Source: Oscillibacter valericigenes
Lineage (GTDB): Bacteria; Bacillota; Clostridia; Oscillospirales; Oscillospiraceae
Assembly (NCBI RefSeq): GCF_016902445.1
Contig: NZ_JACSNX010000003.1
Coordinates: 124,001-188,000, forward strand
Direction: 5' to 3'
DNA length: 64,000 bases
A program made the translations under genes and the position numbers. Each line of letters starts with the position of its first letter. Positions within the stretch are counted from its first letter, which is position 1. The notes below the pieces were generated by a model, which was not told the DNA's origin, made no database searches, and saw only the letters and a program-made list of their open reading frames with translations. This document shows positions 7,769 to 15,396 of this stretch, piece by piece.

Positions 7769-8434
7769 TTATGAGTGCTCTGCCGTGGTATCCAGCAGCT
7801 CCTGGAGCTCCAGGAAGAAGCGGGACAGGTGGAACCCGTCCGCCACGGCGTGGTGGATATTCAGGGAGACCGACAGGACCGTCCGCGCACCCTCCCGCTC
7901 ATACTTTCCCCAGGTGACCACCGGGGCCAGATAGGTGCCGCTGTCAAAGATGTGCATATCAAAGCTGCGGTACCGGACCCAGGGCAGGCAGGACACGTCG
8001 AAGGTGTTGGGCGGCACGTCCGTCAGGTCGAAGTGGTCCAGGGCGGCATACCGCCGGCGGTCCTCCAGAAAGCGGCGGTGGAAGGTCTCCAGGTCTGTGT
8101 CAAAGGGCGTCACCAGCTTCACGAAGGTCTCCCGGTCCGGGTGGAAGTGGGCGTAGTAGGGTTCGATCCGGTCCCAAAGGACCAGCCGCCCCCGCTTATC
8201 CCAGCCGTACCGGAACTCCGCATGGGCGTTGAGCACCTTGGATACCGCCCAGATCATGGCGGGATAGAAGGAAAAGCTGCCGGAGCGGAGCCGGCCCAGG
8301 AACCGGGACACCTCCATGTCCACGGTCAGGCTCATGACACAGCGCAGGTCGTCGATAAAGTGCCGGAACACGGGCCCCCGGTCCCAGGCGTCCAGGTCCA
8401 CCACTGTGTGGGTGGGGATCAAATTGTCGTTCAT
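7769..8434 (-). CDS. Type A chloramphenicol acetyltransferase-like protein
   Basis: 221 residues, the usual length of CatA enzymes. The active-site block NIHHAVADGFH places the catalytic histidine at about residue 195. In classical CATs the residue before DGFH is Cys, here Ala. Other family blocks visible are FSFYPAMIWAVSKVLN, EFRYGW and SCLPWVRYRSFD. The expected reaction is acetyl-CoA-dependent O-acetylation of chloramphenicol or a related hydroxylated compound in the cytoplasm. The upstream leader and hairpin copy the architecture of inducible cat genes, which strengthens the resistance call. Whether it inactivates chloramphenicol well is not proven by sequence, since the family includes many uncharacterised gut members. 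Confidence 0.85.
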   Translation of the reverse strand: MNDNLIPTHTVVDLDAWDRGPVFRHFIDDLRCVMSLTVDMEVSRFLGRLRSGSFSFYPAMIWAVSKVLNAHAEFRYGWDKRGRLVLWDRIEPYYAHFHPDRETFVKLVTPFDTDLETFHRRFLEDRRRYAALDHFDLTDVPPNTFDVSCLPWVRYRSFDMHIFDSGTYLAPVVTWGKYEREGARTVLSVSLNIHHAVADGFHLSRFFLELQELLDTTAEHS

Positions 8435-8438
8435 AAAA

Positions 8439-8471
8439 GCCTCCTAAAATCGATTTGGTATTTTAGGAGGC
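8439..8471 (-). promoter_or_regulatory. Hairpin sequestering the cat ribosome binding site (translational attenuator)
   Basis: 12-bp perfect inverted repeat, 8439-8450 against 8460-8471, with a 9-base loop. In the transcript the 3' arm contains AGGAGG and ends 4 bases before the cat ATG, so the ribosome binding site is buried. The 5' arm overlaps the last codons and stop of the leader peptide. Confidence 0.85.
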
Positions 8472-8492
8472 GTCATCCAGTCCACGCTTCAC
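8463..8492 (-). CDS. Nine-residue cat leader peptide MKRGLDDAS
   Basis: GTG start at 8492-8490 with AGGGGAGG 7 bases upstream, nine codons, and a TAA whose bases lie in the 5' arm of the attenuator hairpin. The cat-86 and pC194-type leaders are also nine codons ending inside the stem. The residues resemble those leaders loosely (MK-basic start, Asp in the middle, Ser at the end). A ribosome stalled in this leader would open the stem and expose the cat start. This is known for the family; here it is inferred from architecture. Confidence 0.75.
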   Translation of the reverse strand: MKRGLDDAS

Positions 8493-8522
8493 AGGGCATC
8501 CTCCCCTCTGAAAGATACCACC

Positions 8523-8551
8523 ATTTTATCCGGCATGGACCGGGAAGTCAA
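8523..8551 (-). promoter_or_regulatory. Sigma-A promoter of the leader-cat transcript
   Basis: On the minus strand TTGACT (8551-8546), 17-base spacer, TAAAAT (8528-8523). Transcription would start about 20 bases before the leader GTG. Confidence 0.75.
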
Positions 8552-8564
8552 CCAGAGGGACCTC

Positions 8565-8593
8565 TTGACAATTCCGCCCCGGCGCCCTATCCT
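8565..8593 (+). promoter_or_regulatory. Sigma-A promoter of the DnaQ-like exonuclease
   Basis: TTGACA (8565-8570), 17-base spacer, TATCCT (8588-8593), 31 bases before the ATG. It is back to back with the cat promoter, with only about 14 bases between the two -35 boxes. Confidence 0.7.
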
Positions 8594-8624
8594 GAAAAGG
8601 CAATATTCGACAGGAGGGACTGCC

Positions 8625-9314
8625 ATGGAGACAGGCCTTTGGAGACAGTTTGACCGGATCGTGGTATTCGACACGGAGACCACCGGCATTGAATTTGGAC
8701 AGGACGAGATCATCGAGCTGGGGGCCGCGGCCTTTTCCCCGGCGGGGGAGACCGGCAGCATGGACCTGCTGATCCGCCTGACCCCGGGGCGGACGCTGCC
8801 GCCTTTCATCACCCAGCTCACCGGCATCACGCCGGAGCAGCTGGAGCGGGAGGGCGTGGAGAAGACCGACGCCTGCACCGCCTTCTGCGATCTGCTGGGG
8901 GAGGGAGAGCGGACGCTGCTGGCGGCCTACAACGCCCAGTTCGATTTGAACTTCCTCTATCACTTCCTGCGGCCCTTCGGGCAGGTGGGGATCCTGCGGG
9001 CGCCCCGGTTCCTGGATGTCCTCACGGTGTACCGGGACCGGCGGGACTACCCCCACAAGCTCAGCGACGCCATCGCCGCATACGGCCTGGAGGACCAGGC
9101 GGTGAACAGCCACCGGGCGGTGGACGACGCCCGGGCGGCGGCGTTTCTGCTGGACGCCATGGCGGCGGAGCGGGACGACTTGGATCGATACATAGACCTG
9201 TTCGGCTACTCCCCCAAGTACGGCGTCTCCGGCCGCAGGATCGGCTCTGTGACCTACCGGCCCCAGTCCTACCAGCGGCTGCATCCCCTGTATGAAGTGA
9301 CAGAAACTGTGTGA
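8625..9314 (+). CDS. DnaQ-like DEDDh 3'-5' exonuclease
   Basis: 229 residues from the ATG at 8625, preceded by CAGGAGGGA; an in-frame ATG 90 bases upstream is rejected because the promoter lies between. DEDDh motifs: VVFDTETTGIEF (Asp16 and Glu18, exo I), NAQFDLNFL (exo II) and HRAVDDARAAA (exo III, His then Asp). This is the proofreading-type nuclease fold. The protein is free-standing, without a polymerase domain, so it may be a PolC-independent epsilon-like or RNase T-like nuclease acting in DNA repair or RNA trimming. No neighbour clarifies the role. Confidence 0.88.
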   Translation: METGLWRQFDRIVVFDTETTGIEFGQDEIIELGAAAFSPAGETGSMDLLIRLTPGRTLPPFITQLTGITPEQLEREGVEKTDACTAFCDLLGEGERTLLAAYNAQFDLNFLYHFLRPFGQVGILRAPRFLDVLTVYRDRRDYPHKLSDAIAAYGLEDQAVNSHRAVDDARAAAFLLDAMAAERDDLDRYIDLFGYSPKYGVSGRRIGSVTYRPQSYQRLHPLYEVTETV

Positions 9315-9342
9315 AATATTTGTGAATTTTTGCGGGGGCCCC

Positions 9343-9387
9343 TTGCAATATGACAACTTGTCAGCTATGATAGGCGACAGGTTGTCA
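9343..9387 (+). promoter_or_regulatory. Promoter with two TetR-type operators
   Basis: TTGCAA (9343-9348), 17-base spacer, TATGAT (9366-9371). The spacer holds the perfect palindrome TGACAACTTGTCA (9351-9363), and a near copy CGACAGGTTGTCA lies at 9375-9387, 24 bases on. The two also form a larger inverted repeat. They are the likely binding sites of the TetR protein encoded downstream. Confidence 0.75.
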
Positions 9388-9507
9388 TATTTCTTTTTTG
9401 CATTCGCCGGAAACCCCTTGACCTTCCCCCGGCGGGAAGGTGTAGGATGGGACGGCGGCGCTGAAGAAAACGGACCTTCCATTTCGTATGAGAAAGGATG
9501 AGGCGAC

Positions 9508-10161
9508 GTGCCGAGCAGCACCTTTTTAAATCTGCCGGCGGAAAAGCAGGAGAAGCTGTTGAAGGCGGCCACCCGGGAGTTCTCCCACCGGCCGTTCAAT
9601 GAGGCGTCCATCAATCAGATCATCAAGGAAGCAGGCATCCCCAGAGGCAGCTTCTACATGTATTTTCAGGATAAGGAGGACCTGTTCCGCTATCTGCTGA
9701 GAGGCTATGTGGATCAGCTCTTCATGCTGCTGGAGGAGTTTCTGCTGCAAAACGGCGGAGACATTTTCCAGGCGCTGCTGGCGCTGTATGACTATGTCCA
9801 GACAAGGACCGACCAGATGGACCTGGGCGAGATCGGCGCCATGATCGGGATCATCCGGTGCAACAGCGGGATGCAGAAAAACGGCCTGCTGGAAATGCTG
9901 GATCCGGAGGTGATCCTGCGGCGTCTGGGCAGTGCGGTGAACCAGGACCTGCTGGACCTGCGGAGGGACCGGGACTTGGGCGATATCCTGGGGGCGCTGC
10001 TGGTGGTGGCGGCTCCCATGATCTACACCGGCCTGCAGGCCGGTGGCGATCCCGCTCTGCGGGATCGCCTGGAGAATATCCTGAACATCTTCAGACGCGG
10101 CATGGGAAAGCAGCCCACCGCAGAAATCGAGAACAAGGAGACTACATACCATGGAAACTGA
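9508..10161 (+). CDS. TetR-family repressor of the export operon
   Basis: 217 residues with a GTG start (AAGGATGAGG upstream). The N-terminal helix-turn-helix (about 10-55) reads KLLKAATREFSHRPFNEASINQIIKEAGIPRGSFYMYFQDKEDLF without gaps relative to the family, followed by a helical ligand-binding domain. It overlaps the adaptor gene by 11 bases and is first in a four-gene operon with a MacAB-like exporter. The two palindromes at its promoter argue for autorepression, relieved by an exported compound. Confidence 0.9.
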   Translation: MPSSTFLNLPAEKQEKLLKAATREFSHRPFNEASINQIIKEAGIPRGSFYMYFQDKEDLFRYLLRGYVDQLFMLLEEFLLQNGGDIFQALLALYDYVQTRTDQMDLGEIGAMIGIIRCNSGMQKNGLLEMLDPEVILRRLGSAVNQDLLDLRRDRDLGDILGALLVVAAPMIYTGLQAGGDPALRDRLENILNIFRRGMGKQPTAEIENKETTYHGN

Positions 10162-11794
10162 ATGGATGAATGAGACCTCTGCGGAGCCGCAGAGCGCACC
10201 TGCGCCGGAAAAGCAGGAGAAAAAGAAGTTCTCTCTGAAAGGCCTTGGCGGAAAGAAAAAGAAACGCTGGCTGAAGATCCTCATCGTCCTGGTGGTCGTG
10301 GCGGCCGTCGTGGTGGGCTGCGTGTCGAATATGACGAAAAACGTCAATAACCAGCTCAGCAGCAGTTATCTGGTGGCCACTGCTGCCCGGCAGGATCTGA
10401 CGGTCAGCGTCTCCGGCACCGCCACACTGCAGCCAGCGGACTCCTACAACGTCACCACGCTGCTGTCCGGCGACATCGTCAGCGCCCCCTTTGAGGAGGG
10501 CGACCTGGTGGCGAAGGATACCCTGCTGTACACCATGGACAGCAGCGATGCCCAGGACTCCATGGACCGGGCCCAGATCTCTGTGCAGCAGGCCCAGCTG
10601 GCCTATCAGCAGGCACAGGAGGCCCTGCATCCCACTGCCACCATCTCCGGTACGGTGAGCGAGATCTACGTCCATAACGGTGAGAGCGTCAACGCGGGGG
10701 CCCAGCTGGCAAAGATCGTTGCCAACACAGAGCTGTCCATCGATTTTCTGTTCCCCTTCGCCGCTCCCAGCGATTTCTATGTGGGGCAGTCTGCCACGGT
10801 GTTCGTGGACGGATACGCCGGCTCTCAGATGGGCACGGTGACCTATGTGTCCAATTCCTCCACCATCACCAGCAACGGCAAGCAGGCCGTGTCGGTCCGG
10901 GTGCGGCTGAACAACCCCGGCGCGGTCTCTGACGCGGTCACTGCCTCCGCCGTCATCGGAAATTACAGCAGCTACGGGCAGTCCCCGGTATCCATGCCGG
11001 CATCCACCATCGTGTATGCGGCCGGCTCCGGCACGGTGAACGACTTTACCAAGCTGGCCGGCAGCACGGTGACGAAGGGCGAGGTGCTGTGCACCGTGGA
11101 GTCTGAGACCATCCGGGATCAGATCGAAAACGCCCGGCTGAGCCTGCAGTCCGCACAGCTCAGCGCCAGCACCGCTGCGGATTCCGTGGATGACTACAAT
11201 ATCAAGTCTCCCATTTCCGGCACGGTGATCGAAAAGAACTTCAAGGCCGGCGACAAGGTGGACGGCGCTTCCTCCGGCACCCTGGCCGTCATCTATGACC
11301 TGAGCTATCTGAAGCTGGAGATGGCCGTGGCTGAGCTGGACATCGGCAAAGTTGAGGTGGGCCAGAGAGTGGAGATCACGGCCGACGCTCTGGAGGGGCA
11401 GACCTTTGAGGGCGTGGTGGATAAGGTCAGCATCAACGGCACCACCACCAACGGCTTCACCAACTACCCGGTGACGATCATCATCGAAGACTACGGCGAC
11501 CTGAAGCCGGGCATGAACGTCTCCGCGGAGATCATCGGCGAGGAGATCCCCAACGCCCTCTGCATCCCTGTGGATGCGGTGGACCGGGGCAACACCGTGA
11601 CGGTGCCCGGCCCCGGCGCCCTGAATGAGGACGGCACTGCCGTGGTGGACATCACCAAGCTGGAGACCAAGGAGGTCACCCTGGGCCGCAGCGACGACGA
11701 GTACATCGAGGTCACCGGCGGCCTGGAGGCTGGCGATGTGGTCCTGATCAGGAACCAGGCCTCCACGTTGATGGATATGATGATGGGAGGCTGA
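10151..11794 (+). CDS. MacA/HlyD-like adaptor subunit of an ABC exporter
   Basis: 547 residues. A Lys-rich cytoplasmic head (about 1-38, with KKKKRWLK) precedes one membrane segment (ILIVLVVVAAVVVGCV, about 40-57), so it is anchored with the rest outside. Two biotinyl-lipoyl-like half motifs are visible, one near 75-130 and another near 280-400 (SPISGTVIEKNFKAGDKV). A Gln/Ala-rich helical hairpin (DRAQISVQQAQLAYQQAQEAL) sits between lipoyl halves, and beta-barrel segments follow. It links the MacB-type permease to an exit path or presents substrate. It is longer than usual because the hairpin/lipoyl unit appears partly duplicated. Confidence 0.88.
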   Translation: METEWMNETSAEPQSAPAPEKQEKKKFSLKGLGGKKKKRWLKILIVLVVVAAVVVGCVSNMTKNVNNQLSSSYLVATAARQDLTVSVSGTATLQPADSYNVTTLLSGDIVSAPFEEGDLVAKDTLLYTMDSSDAQDSMDRAQISVQQAQLAYQQAQEALHPTATISGTVSEIYVHNGESVNAGAQLAKIVANTELSIDFLFPFAAPSDFYVGQSATVFVDGYAGSQMGTVTYVSNSSTITSNGKQAVSVRVRLNNPGAVSDAVTASAVIGNYSSYGQSPVSMPASTIVYAAGSGTVNDFTKLAGSTVTKGEVLCTVESETIRDQIENARLSLQSAQLSASTAADSVDDYNIKSPISGTVIEKNFKAGDKVDGASSGTLAVIYDLSYLKLEMAVAELDIGKVEVGQRVEITADALEGQTFEGVVDKVSINGTTTNGFTNYPVTIIIEDYGDLKPGMNVSAEIIGEEIPNALCIPVDAVDRGNTVTVPGPGALNEDGTAVVDITKLETKEVTLGRSDDEYIEVTGGLEAGDVVLIRNQASTLMDMMMGG

Positions 11795-11798
11795 TCCC

Positions 11799-12542
11799 AT
11801 GGGCCATCTCATCGAGCTGAAAAATGTCTATAAGATCTACCAGATGGGAGAGGAGACCGTCCATGCCCTGGACGGCATCGACCTGACGGTGAATCAGGGA
11901 GAATTCGTGGCCATCGTGGGCTCCTCCGGCTCCGGCAAGTCCACAGCCATGAACATCATCGGCTGCCTGGATGTGCCGACTTCCGGAAGCTATCATCTGG
12001 GAGGGATCGATGTCTCCACCATGGAGGATGACCAGCAGGCCGAGATCCGCAACAAGATGCTGGGCTTCATTTTCCAGCAGTACAACCTGATCCCCAAGCT
12101 GACGGTGCAGGAGAATGTGGAGCTGCCGCTGCTGTATGCCGGCGTCTCCTCTGAGGAGCGCCATGAGCGGGCCATCCAGTCCCTGGAGCGGGTGGGTCTG
12201 GCCGACAAGCGGAAGAACCTGCCCAGCCAGCTCTCCGGCGGCCAGCAGCAGCGGGTGTCCATCGCCCGGGCCCTGGCGGGCAAGCCGTCGGTGATCCTGG
12301 CCGACGAGCCCACCGGCGCCCTGGACTCCCGGACGGGCCGGGAGGTGCTGCGATTCCTCCAGAAGCTGAATCAGGAGGGGGACACTGTGGTCCTCATCAC
12401 CCACGACAACTCCATCGCCGTCAGGGCCAAGCGCATCGTGCGCCTTCAGGACGGCCGGATCATCTACGACGGGGACGCCAGCGATCCCCAGGCAGTGGTC
12501 CAGCCCCAGGAGGACGACGCCGGAGAGGAGGTCCTGGCATGA
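11799..12542 (+). CDS. MacB/LolD-type ABC transporter ATP-binding protein
   Basis: 247 residues. Walker A GSSGSGKS (about 41-48), Q-loop [12 protein letters not shown], signature [15 protein letters not shown], Walker [13 protein letters not shown] and the H-loop THD are all present. [19 protein letters not shown] at the start is the hallmark of the MacB/LolD/FtsE-like group. It hydrolyses ATP for the permease encoded next (4-base overlap) together with the adaptor encoded before it. A Glu/Asp-rich tail of about 20 residues is added at the C-terminus. Confidence 0.93.
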   Translation: MGHLIELKNVYKIYQMGEETVHALDGIDLTVNQGEFVAIVGSSGSGKSTAMNIIGCLDVPTSGSYHLGGIDVSTMEDDQQAEIRNKMLGFIFQQYNLIPKLTVQENVELPLLYAGVSSEERHERAIQSLERVGLADKRKNLPSQLSGGQQQRVSIARALAGKPSVILADEPTGALDSRTGREVLRFLQKLNQEGDTVVLITHDNSIAVRAKRIVRLQDGRIIYDGDASDPQAVVQPQEDDAGEEVLA

Positions 12543-13762
12543 ATTTCACCCAGTCCTTCAAGCTGGCCATCAAGTCCCTGATGCTCAGCAAGATGCGGGC
12601 CCTCTTGACCATGCTGGGCATCATCATCGGCGTGGCGGCCGTCATCATCATCACCAGCCTCGGCAACGGCATGCAGAACTACATGAACGCCCAGTTCGAG
12701 CAGCTGGGCTCCAACCTGATCCAGGTGATGGTCTATGGCCGGGGCGAGGAGAGCACCCGGGACGTGAGCCCGGATGACATGTACGCGCTGGTGGAGAAGT
12801 ACCCCCAGTATCTGTCCGGCGTCTCTCCCTATGTCACTGCCTCCGCCAATGTCCGGCAGGGGACGGAAGATTTTGAGCGCACCTCTGTCTACGGCGTCAG
12901 CGAGGCCTTTTACCGGGACGACACCCAGAAGACCATGCAGGGATCCACGTTGGAAGAGGGACGATTCCTCCGCTACATCGACGTGGAGCGGCAGCAGAAC
13001 GTATGCGTCATCGGCTCCTACATCGCGGAGAATGCCTTCCAGGGGGATCCGCTGGATCAGGAGATCTCTATCGGCGGCGTGCCCTACAAAGTTGTGGGCG
13101 TCCTGGCGGAGAGCGGCGACAGCAGCGAGGGCAGCGGAGATGATGTGATCTACATCCCCTATGCCAGAGCCCAGCGGATGGGCGGCGGATTCGGCGATAT
13201 GTACCTGATGACCAGCACCGACCGGGATACGGCGGCCACGGCCAAGGGCATCATCGAAAACCGGCTGCTGGATATCTACGAGTCCTCGGACGCCTATATG
13301 GTCATGACCTCTGCGGAGATGATGGATGCCATGGACTCCATGCTGAACACCCTGATGATGATCCTGATCCTCATCGCGGCCATCAGCCTGCTGGTGGGAG
13401 GCATCGGCATCATGAACATCATGCTGGTATCCGTCACGGAGCGGACCCGGGAGATCGGCATCCGGAAGTCCCTGGGCGCCAAGTGCCGGGATATCCGCAG
13501 CCAGTTCATCATCGAGGCCGGGACCACTTCCGCCATCGGCGGAGCCATCGGCATCGCGGTTGGCATCATCATGGCCAATGTGCTGACCAACGTCATCGCC
13601 CTGGTGCTGGGCACCGGGAACGACGGCTTTGTGGCTGTCCCGACGGCAGGCGGCATCGGCGTGGCCTTCGGCGTCTCTGTGGCGGTGGGCATCCTGTTCG
13701 GATACCTCCCCGCCAACAAGGCGGCAAAGCTGAATCCCATCGACGCGCTGCGCTACGACTGA
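12539..13762 (+). CDS. MacB-type ABC permease (FtsX-like)
   Basis: 407 residues. A first membrane helix (about 18-40, with MRALLTMLGIIIGVAAVIIITSLGNGM, the family start motif) is followed by a large external MacB periplasmic-like core domain (about 45-265) and three C-terminal helices in an FtsX/DUF214 domain (about 275-395). The coupling motif ERTREIGIRKSLGAK is intact. It forms the membrane part of the TetR-controlled exporter, the likely substrate being a peptide or macrolide-like compound. A terminator follows directly. Confidence 0.92.
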   Translation: MNFTQSFKLAIKSLMLSKMRALLTMLGIIIGVAAVIIITSLGNGMQNYMNAQFEQLGSNLIQVMVYGRGEESTRDVSPDDMYALVEKYPQYLSGVSPYVTASANVRQGTEDFERTSVYGVSEAFYRDDTQKTMQGSTLEEGRFLRYIDVERQQNVCVIGSYIAENAFQGDPLDQEISIGGVPYKVVGVLAESGDSSEGSGDDVIYIPYARAQRMGGGFGDMYLMTSTDRDTAATAKGIIENRLLDIYESSDAYMVMTSAEMMDAMDSMLNTLMMILILIAAISLLVGGIGIMNIMLVSVTERTREIGIRKSLGAKCRDIRSQFIIEAGTTSAIGGAIGIAVGIIMANVLTNVIALVLGTGNDGFVAVPTAGGIGVAFGVSVAVGILFGYLPANKAAKLNPIDALRYD

Positions 13763-13772
13763 ATCCAGAAAG

Positions 13773-13798
13773 AGAGACCGGGAGACCGGTCTCTTTTT
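13773..13798 (+). terminator. Terminator of the TetR-MacAB operon
   Basis: 9-bp stem AGAGACCGG / CCGGTCTCT with loop GAGA, then TTTT. Confidence 0.85.
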
Positions 13799-13833
13799 CG
13801 CGGTGCGGCAGCTGAAAAAAATTTTTGCTCCCT

Positions 13834-13860
13834 CCAAACTTTTCCCGCTCCAAAAGCGTC
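13834..13860 (+). promoter_or_regulatory. Putative ECF-type autoregulated promoter
   Basis: CCAAAC followed by TTTT (13834-13843), then 17 bases after CCAAAC comes CGTC (13857-13860). This resembles the AAAC/CGTC pattern of SigV/SigW-class promoters and lies about 35 bases before the ECF gene start, as expected for autoregulation. Confidence 0.55.
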
Positions 13861-13894
13861 TATAAGACAGAACGAACAGAAAGGACCATAAAAC

Positions 13895-14386
13895 GTGTCG
13901 CGTATCTTGGAAAAACAGCTGACCGACTATTTGGTGACGGATCAGGCGCGGTTCTACCGGCTGGCTTACAGCTATCTGAAGGACAGGGAAGAGGCCCTGG
14001 ACGCGGTGCAGACCGCCGTCTGCAGGGCACTGGAAAAGCAACATGAGCTGAAAGACTCGGAAGCACTCCGTGCGTGGTTCTATCACATCCTGGTCAACGT
14101 GTGCATGGACGTCCTTCGCAGACGCAAACGGGTGATGCTGGTCCCGCCGGAGGCTCTGGACACCGGCAGCTATGAGGATCCGATGCCCTCGGACGGGACA
14201 CTGGCCCAACGGGTGGATGCCCTGCCCCCGGAGGTGGGGACCATCATCAAGCTGCGGTTCTATGAGGACCTGTCCCTCAAAGAGATCAGCACGGTGACCG
14301 GCTGCAACCTGAACACTGTGAAGACGAGACTGTATGCGGGACTGAAAAAACTTCGCGTATCAATGGAAGGAGCAGAAGAACGATGA
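13895..14386 (+). CDS. ECF sigma factor, SigV-like
   Basis: 163 residues with a GTG start (AAAGGA upstream). Region 2 (about 15-80) includes FYRLAYSYLKDREEALDAVQTAVCRALEK and LRAWFYHILVNVCMDVLRRRKR. Region 4 (about 110-155) includes LPPEVGTIIKLRFYEDLSLKEISTVTG with a helix-turn-helix and NTVKTRLYAGLKKLR. Length and organisation fit ECF factors of the SigV group, supported by the RsiV-like partner with which it shares an ATGA overlap. It directs RNA polymerase to envelope-stress genes once released by the anti-sigma factor. Confidence 0.9.
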   Translation: MSRILEKQLTDYLVTDQARFYRLAYSYLKDREEALDAVQTAVCRALEKQHELKDSEALRAWFYHILVNVCMDVLRRRKRVMLVPPEALDTGSYEDPMPSDGTLAQRVDALPPEVGTIIKLRFYEDLSLKEISTVTGCNLNTVKTRLYAGLKKLRVSMEGAEER

Positions 14387-15219
14387 ACGAATTCAAGCAT
14401 GCAAGAGACGAGTACGAGTCCACCCCCATTCCGGAGGAGCTGGACAGCCGGGTCCGCGCCGGCATCCGGCAGGGCGAGATGGGCAGCCGCACCAAGCGGC
14501 ACGGCTTCCGCTGGGGCATCGGCGTGGCAGCTGCCTGCATGGTGATGGTCGGCGGCCTGAACGTGTCCCCCACCTTTGCGGCGGCGGCATCGGATGTTCC
14601 GGTGCTGGGCGGGCTGTTCCAGATCCTGACCGTGCGCAACTATGACGCGGAGGACGGCCAGGTGAACCAGCACGTCTCTGTGCCCGAAGTGGACGCCGAG
14701 GGCGACCTTGCCCAGCAGGTGAACGCGGAGATCCAGGAGCGGGTGGATGCCCACCTGGCCCAGGCTCAGCAGGTCTGGGAGGACTATCATGACGCCTTCA
14801 TCGCCACCGGCGGCACGGAGGACGAGTGGAGCCAGCGTGAGATGAACGTGGATGTCAATTATGAGATCAAGAGTCAGACGGACACCACCGTCTCCTTCGT
14901 GGTCACCATGACCCAGGACATGTTCGACGCCTACAATGAGCAGACCTACTACAACCTGGACATCGCCGCCGACAAGGACATCACCCTGGCGGACGTGCTG
15001 GGCGAGGACTGGGTGAACATCTGCAATGCCGCTGTCCAGACCTATATCGACCAGGATACCACCGGCCTGTTCTTCAGCGCAGACGAGGGCGGCTTCACGA
15101 CCGTGGATGAGGCCACTTCCTTCTACCTGAATGAGGACGGCTCTGTGACGCTGGTGTTCCCCGAGTACACCATCGCCGCCGGCGCTGCCGGGATCGTGGA
15201 GATCCCCGTGGCGGGCTGA
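14383..15219 (+). CDS. RsiV-like membrane anti-sigma factor
   Basis: 278 residues. The cytoplasmic N-terminus (about 1-42) would hold the sigma factor. One membrane segment (about 44-66, GIGVAAACMVMVGGLNVSPTFA) ends in a small-residue run AAAAS, a likely signal-peptidase site. The outside part matches the DUF4179/DUF3298 layout of RsiV: VPVLGGLFQILTVRNY, then VNAEIQERVDAHL and a C-terminal domain with YNLDIAADKDITLADVLG and a FYLNEDGSVTLVFPEYTIAAGAAG strand pair. In Bacillus subtilis RsiV binds lysozyme and is then cut, freeing SigV; the same trigger here is inference. Confidence 0.85.
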   Translation: MNEFKHARDEYESTPIPEELDSRVRAGIRQGEMGSRTKRHGFRWGIGVAAACMVMVGGLNVSPTFAAAASDVPVLGGLFQILTVRNYDAEDGQVNQHVSVPEVDAEGDLAQQVNAEIQERVDAHLAQAQQVWEDYHDAFIATGGTEDEWSQREMNVDVNYEIKSQTDTTVSFVVTMTQDMFDAYNEQTYYNLDIAADKDITLADVLGEDWVNICNAAVQTYIDQDTTGLFFSADEGGFTTVDEATSFYLNEDGSVTLVFPEYTIAAGAAGIVEIPVAG

Positions 15220-15235
15220 GCAGGATCAGAAACAG

Positions 15236-15266
15236 GCGGACCGCAGCGCTGCGGTCCGCTTGTTTT
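15236..15266 (+). terminator. Terminator of the sigV-rsiV unit
   Basis: GCGGACCGCA (15236-15245) pairs with TGCGGTCCGC (15250-15259), loop GCGC, followed by TTGTTTT. Confidence 0.85.
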
Positions 15267-15336
15267 CTGCCGTCGGGACGATGTCGGCCTGAAAAAGACG
15301 CCCGGGCCGGAGACGGCGCCTGCGGAGATTCTTCCG

Positions 15337-15365
15337 TTGCAAACCCCGCCGGAAGGGTGTATGAT
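15337..15365 (+). promoter_or_regulatory. Sigma-A promoter of cysteine synthase
   Basis: TTGCAA (15337-15342), 17-base spacer, TATGAT (15360-15365), 31 bases before the ATG. No T-box or S-box leader fits in this short 5' region. Confidence 0.75.
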
Positions 15366-15396
15366 GGTGGCATCAATCAGAACGGAGGGACTCCTG

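Noticed and set aside
15220-15396. Cysteine or serine T-box before cysK
   Set aside because: Only a terminator of the previous unit and a normal promoter with a 31-base gap to the ATG are present; no specifier stem or antiterminator.
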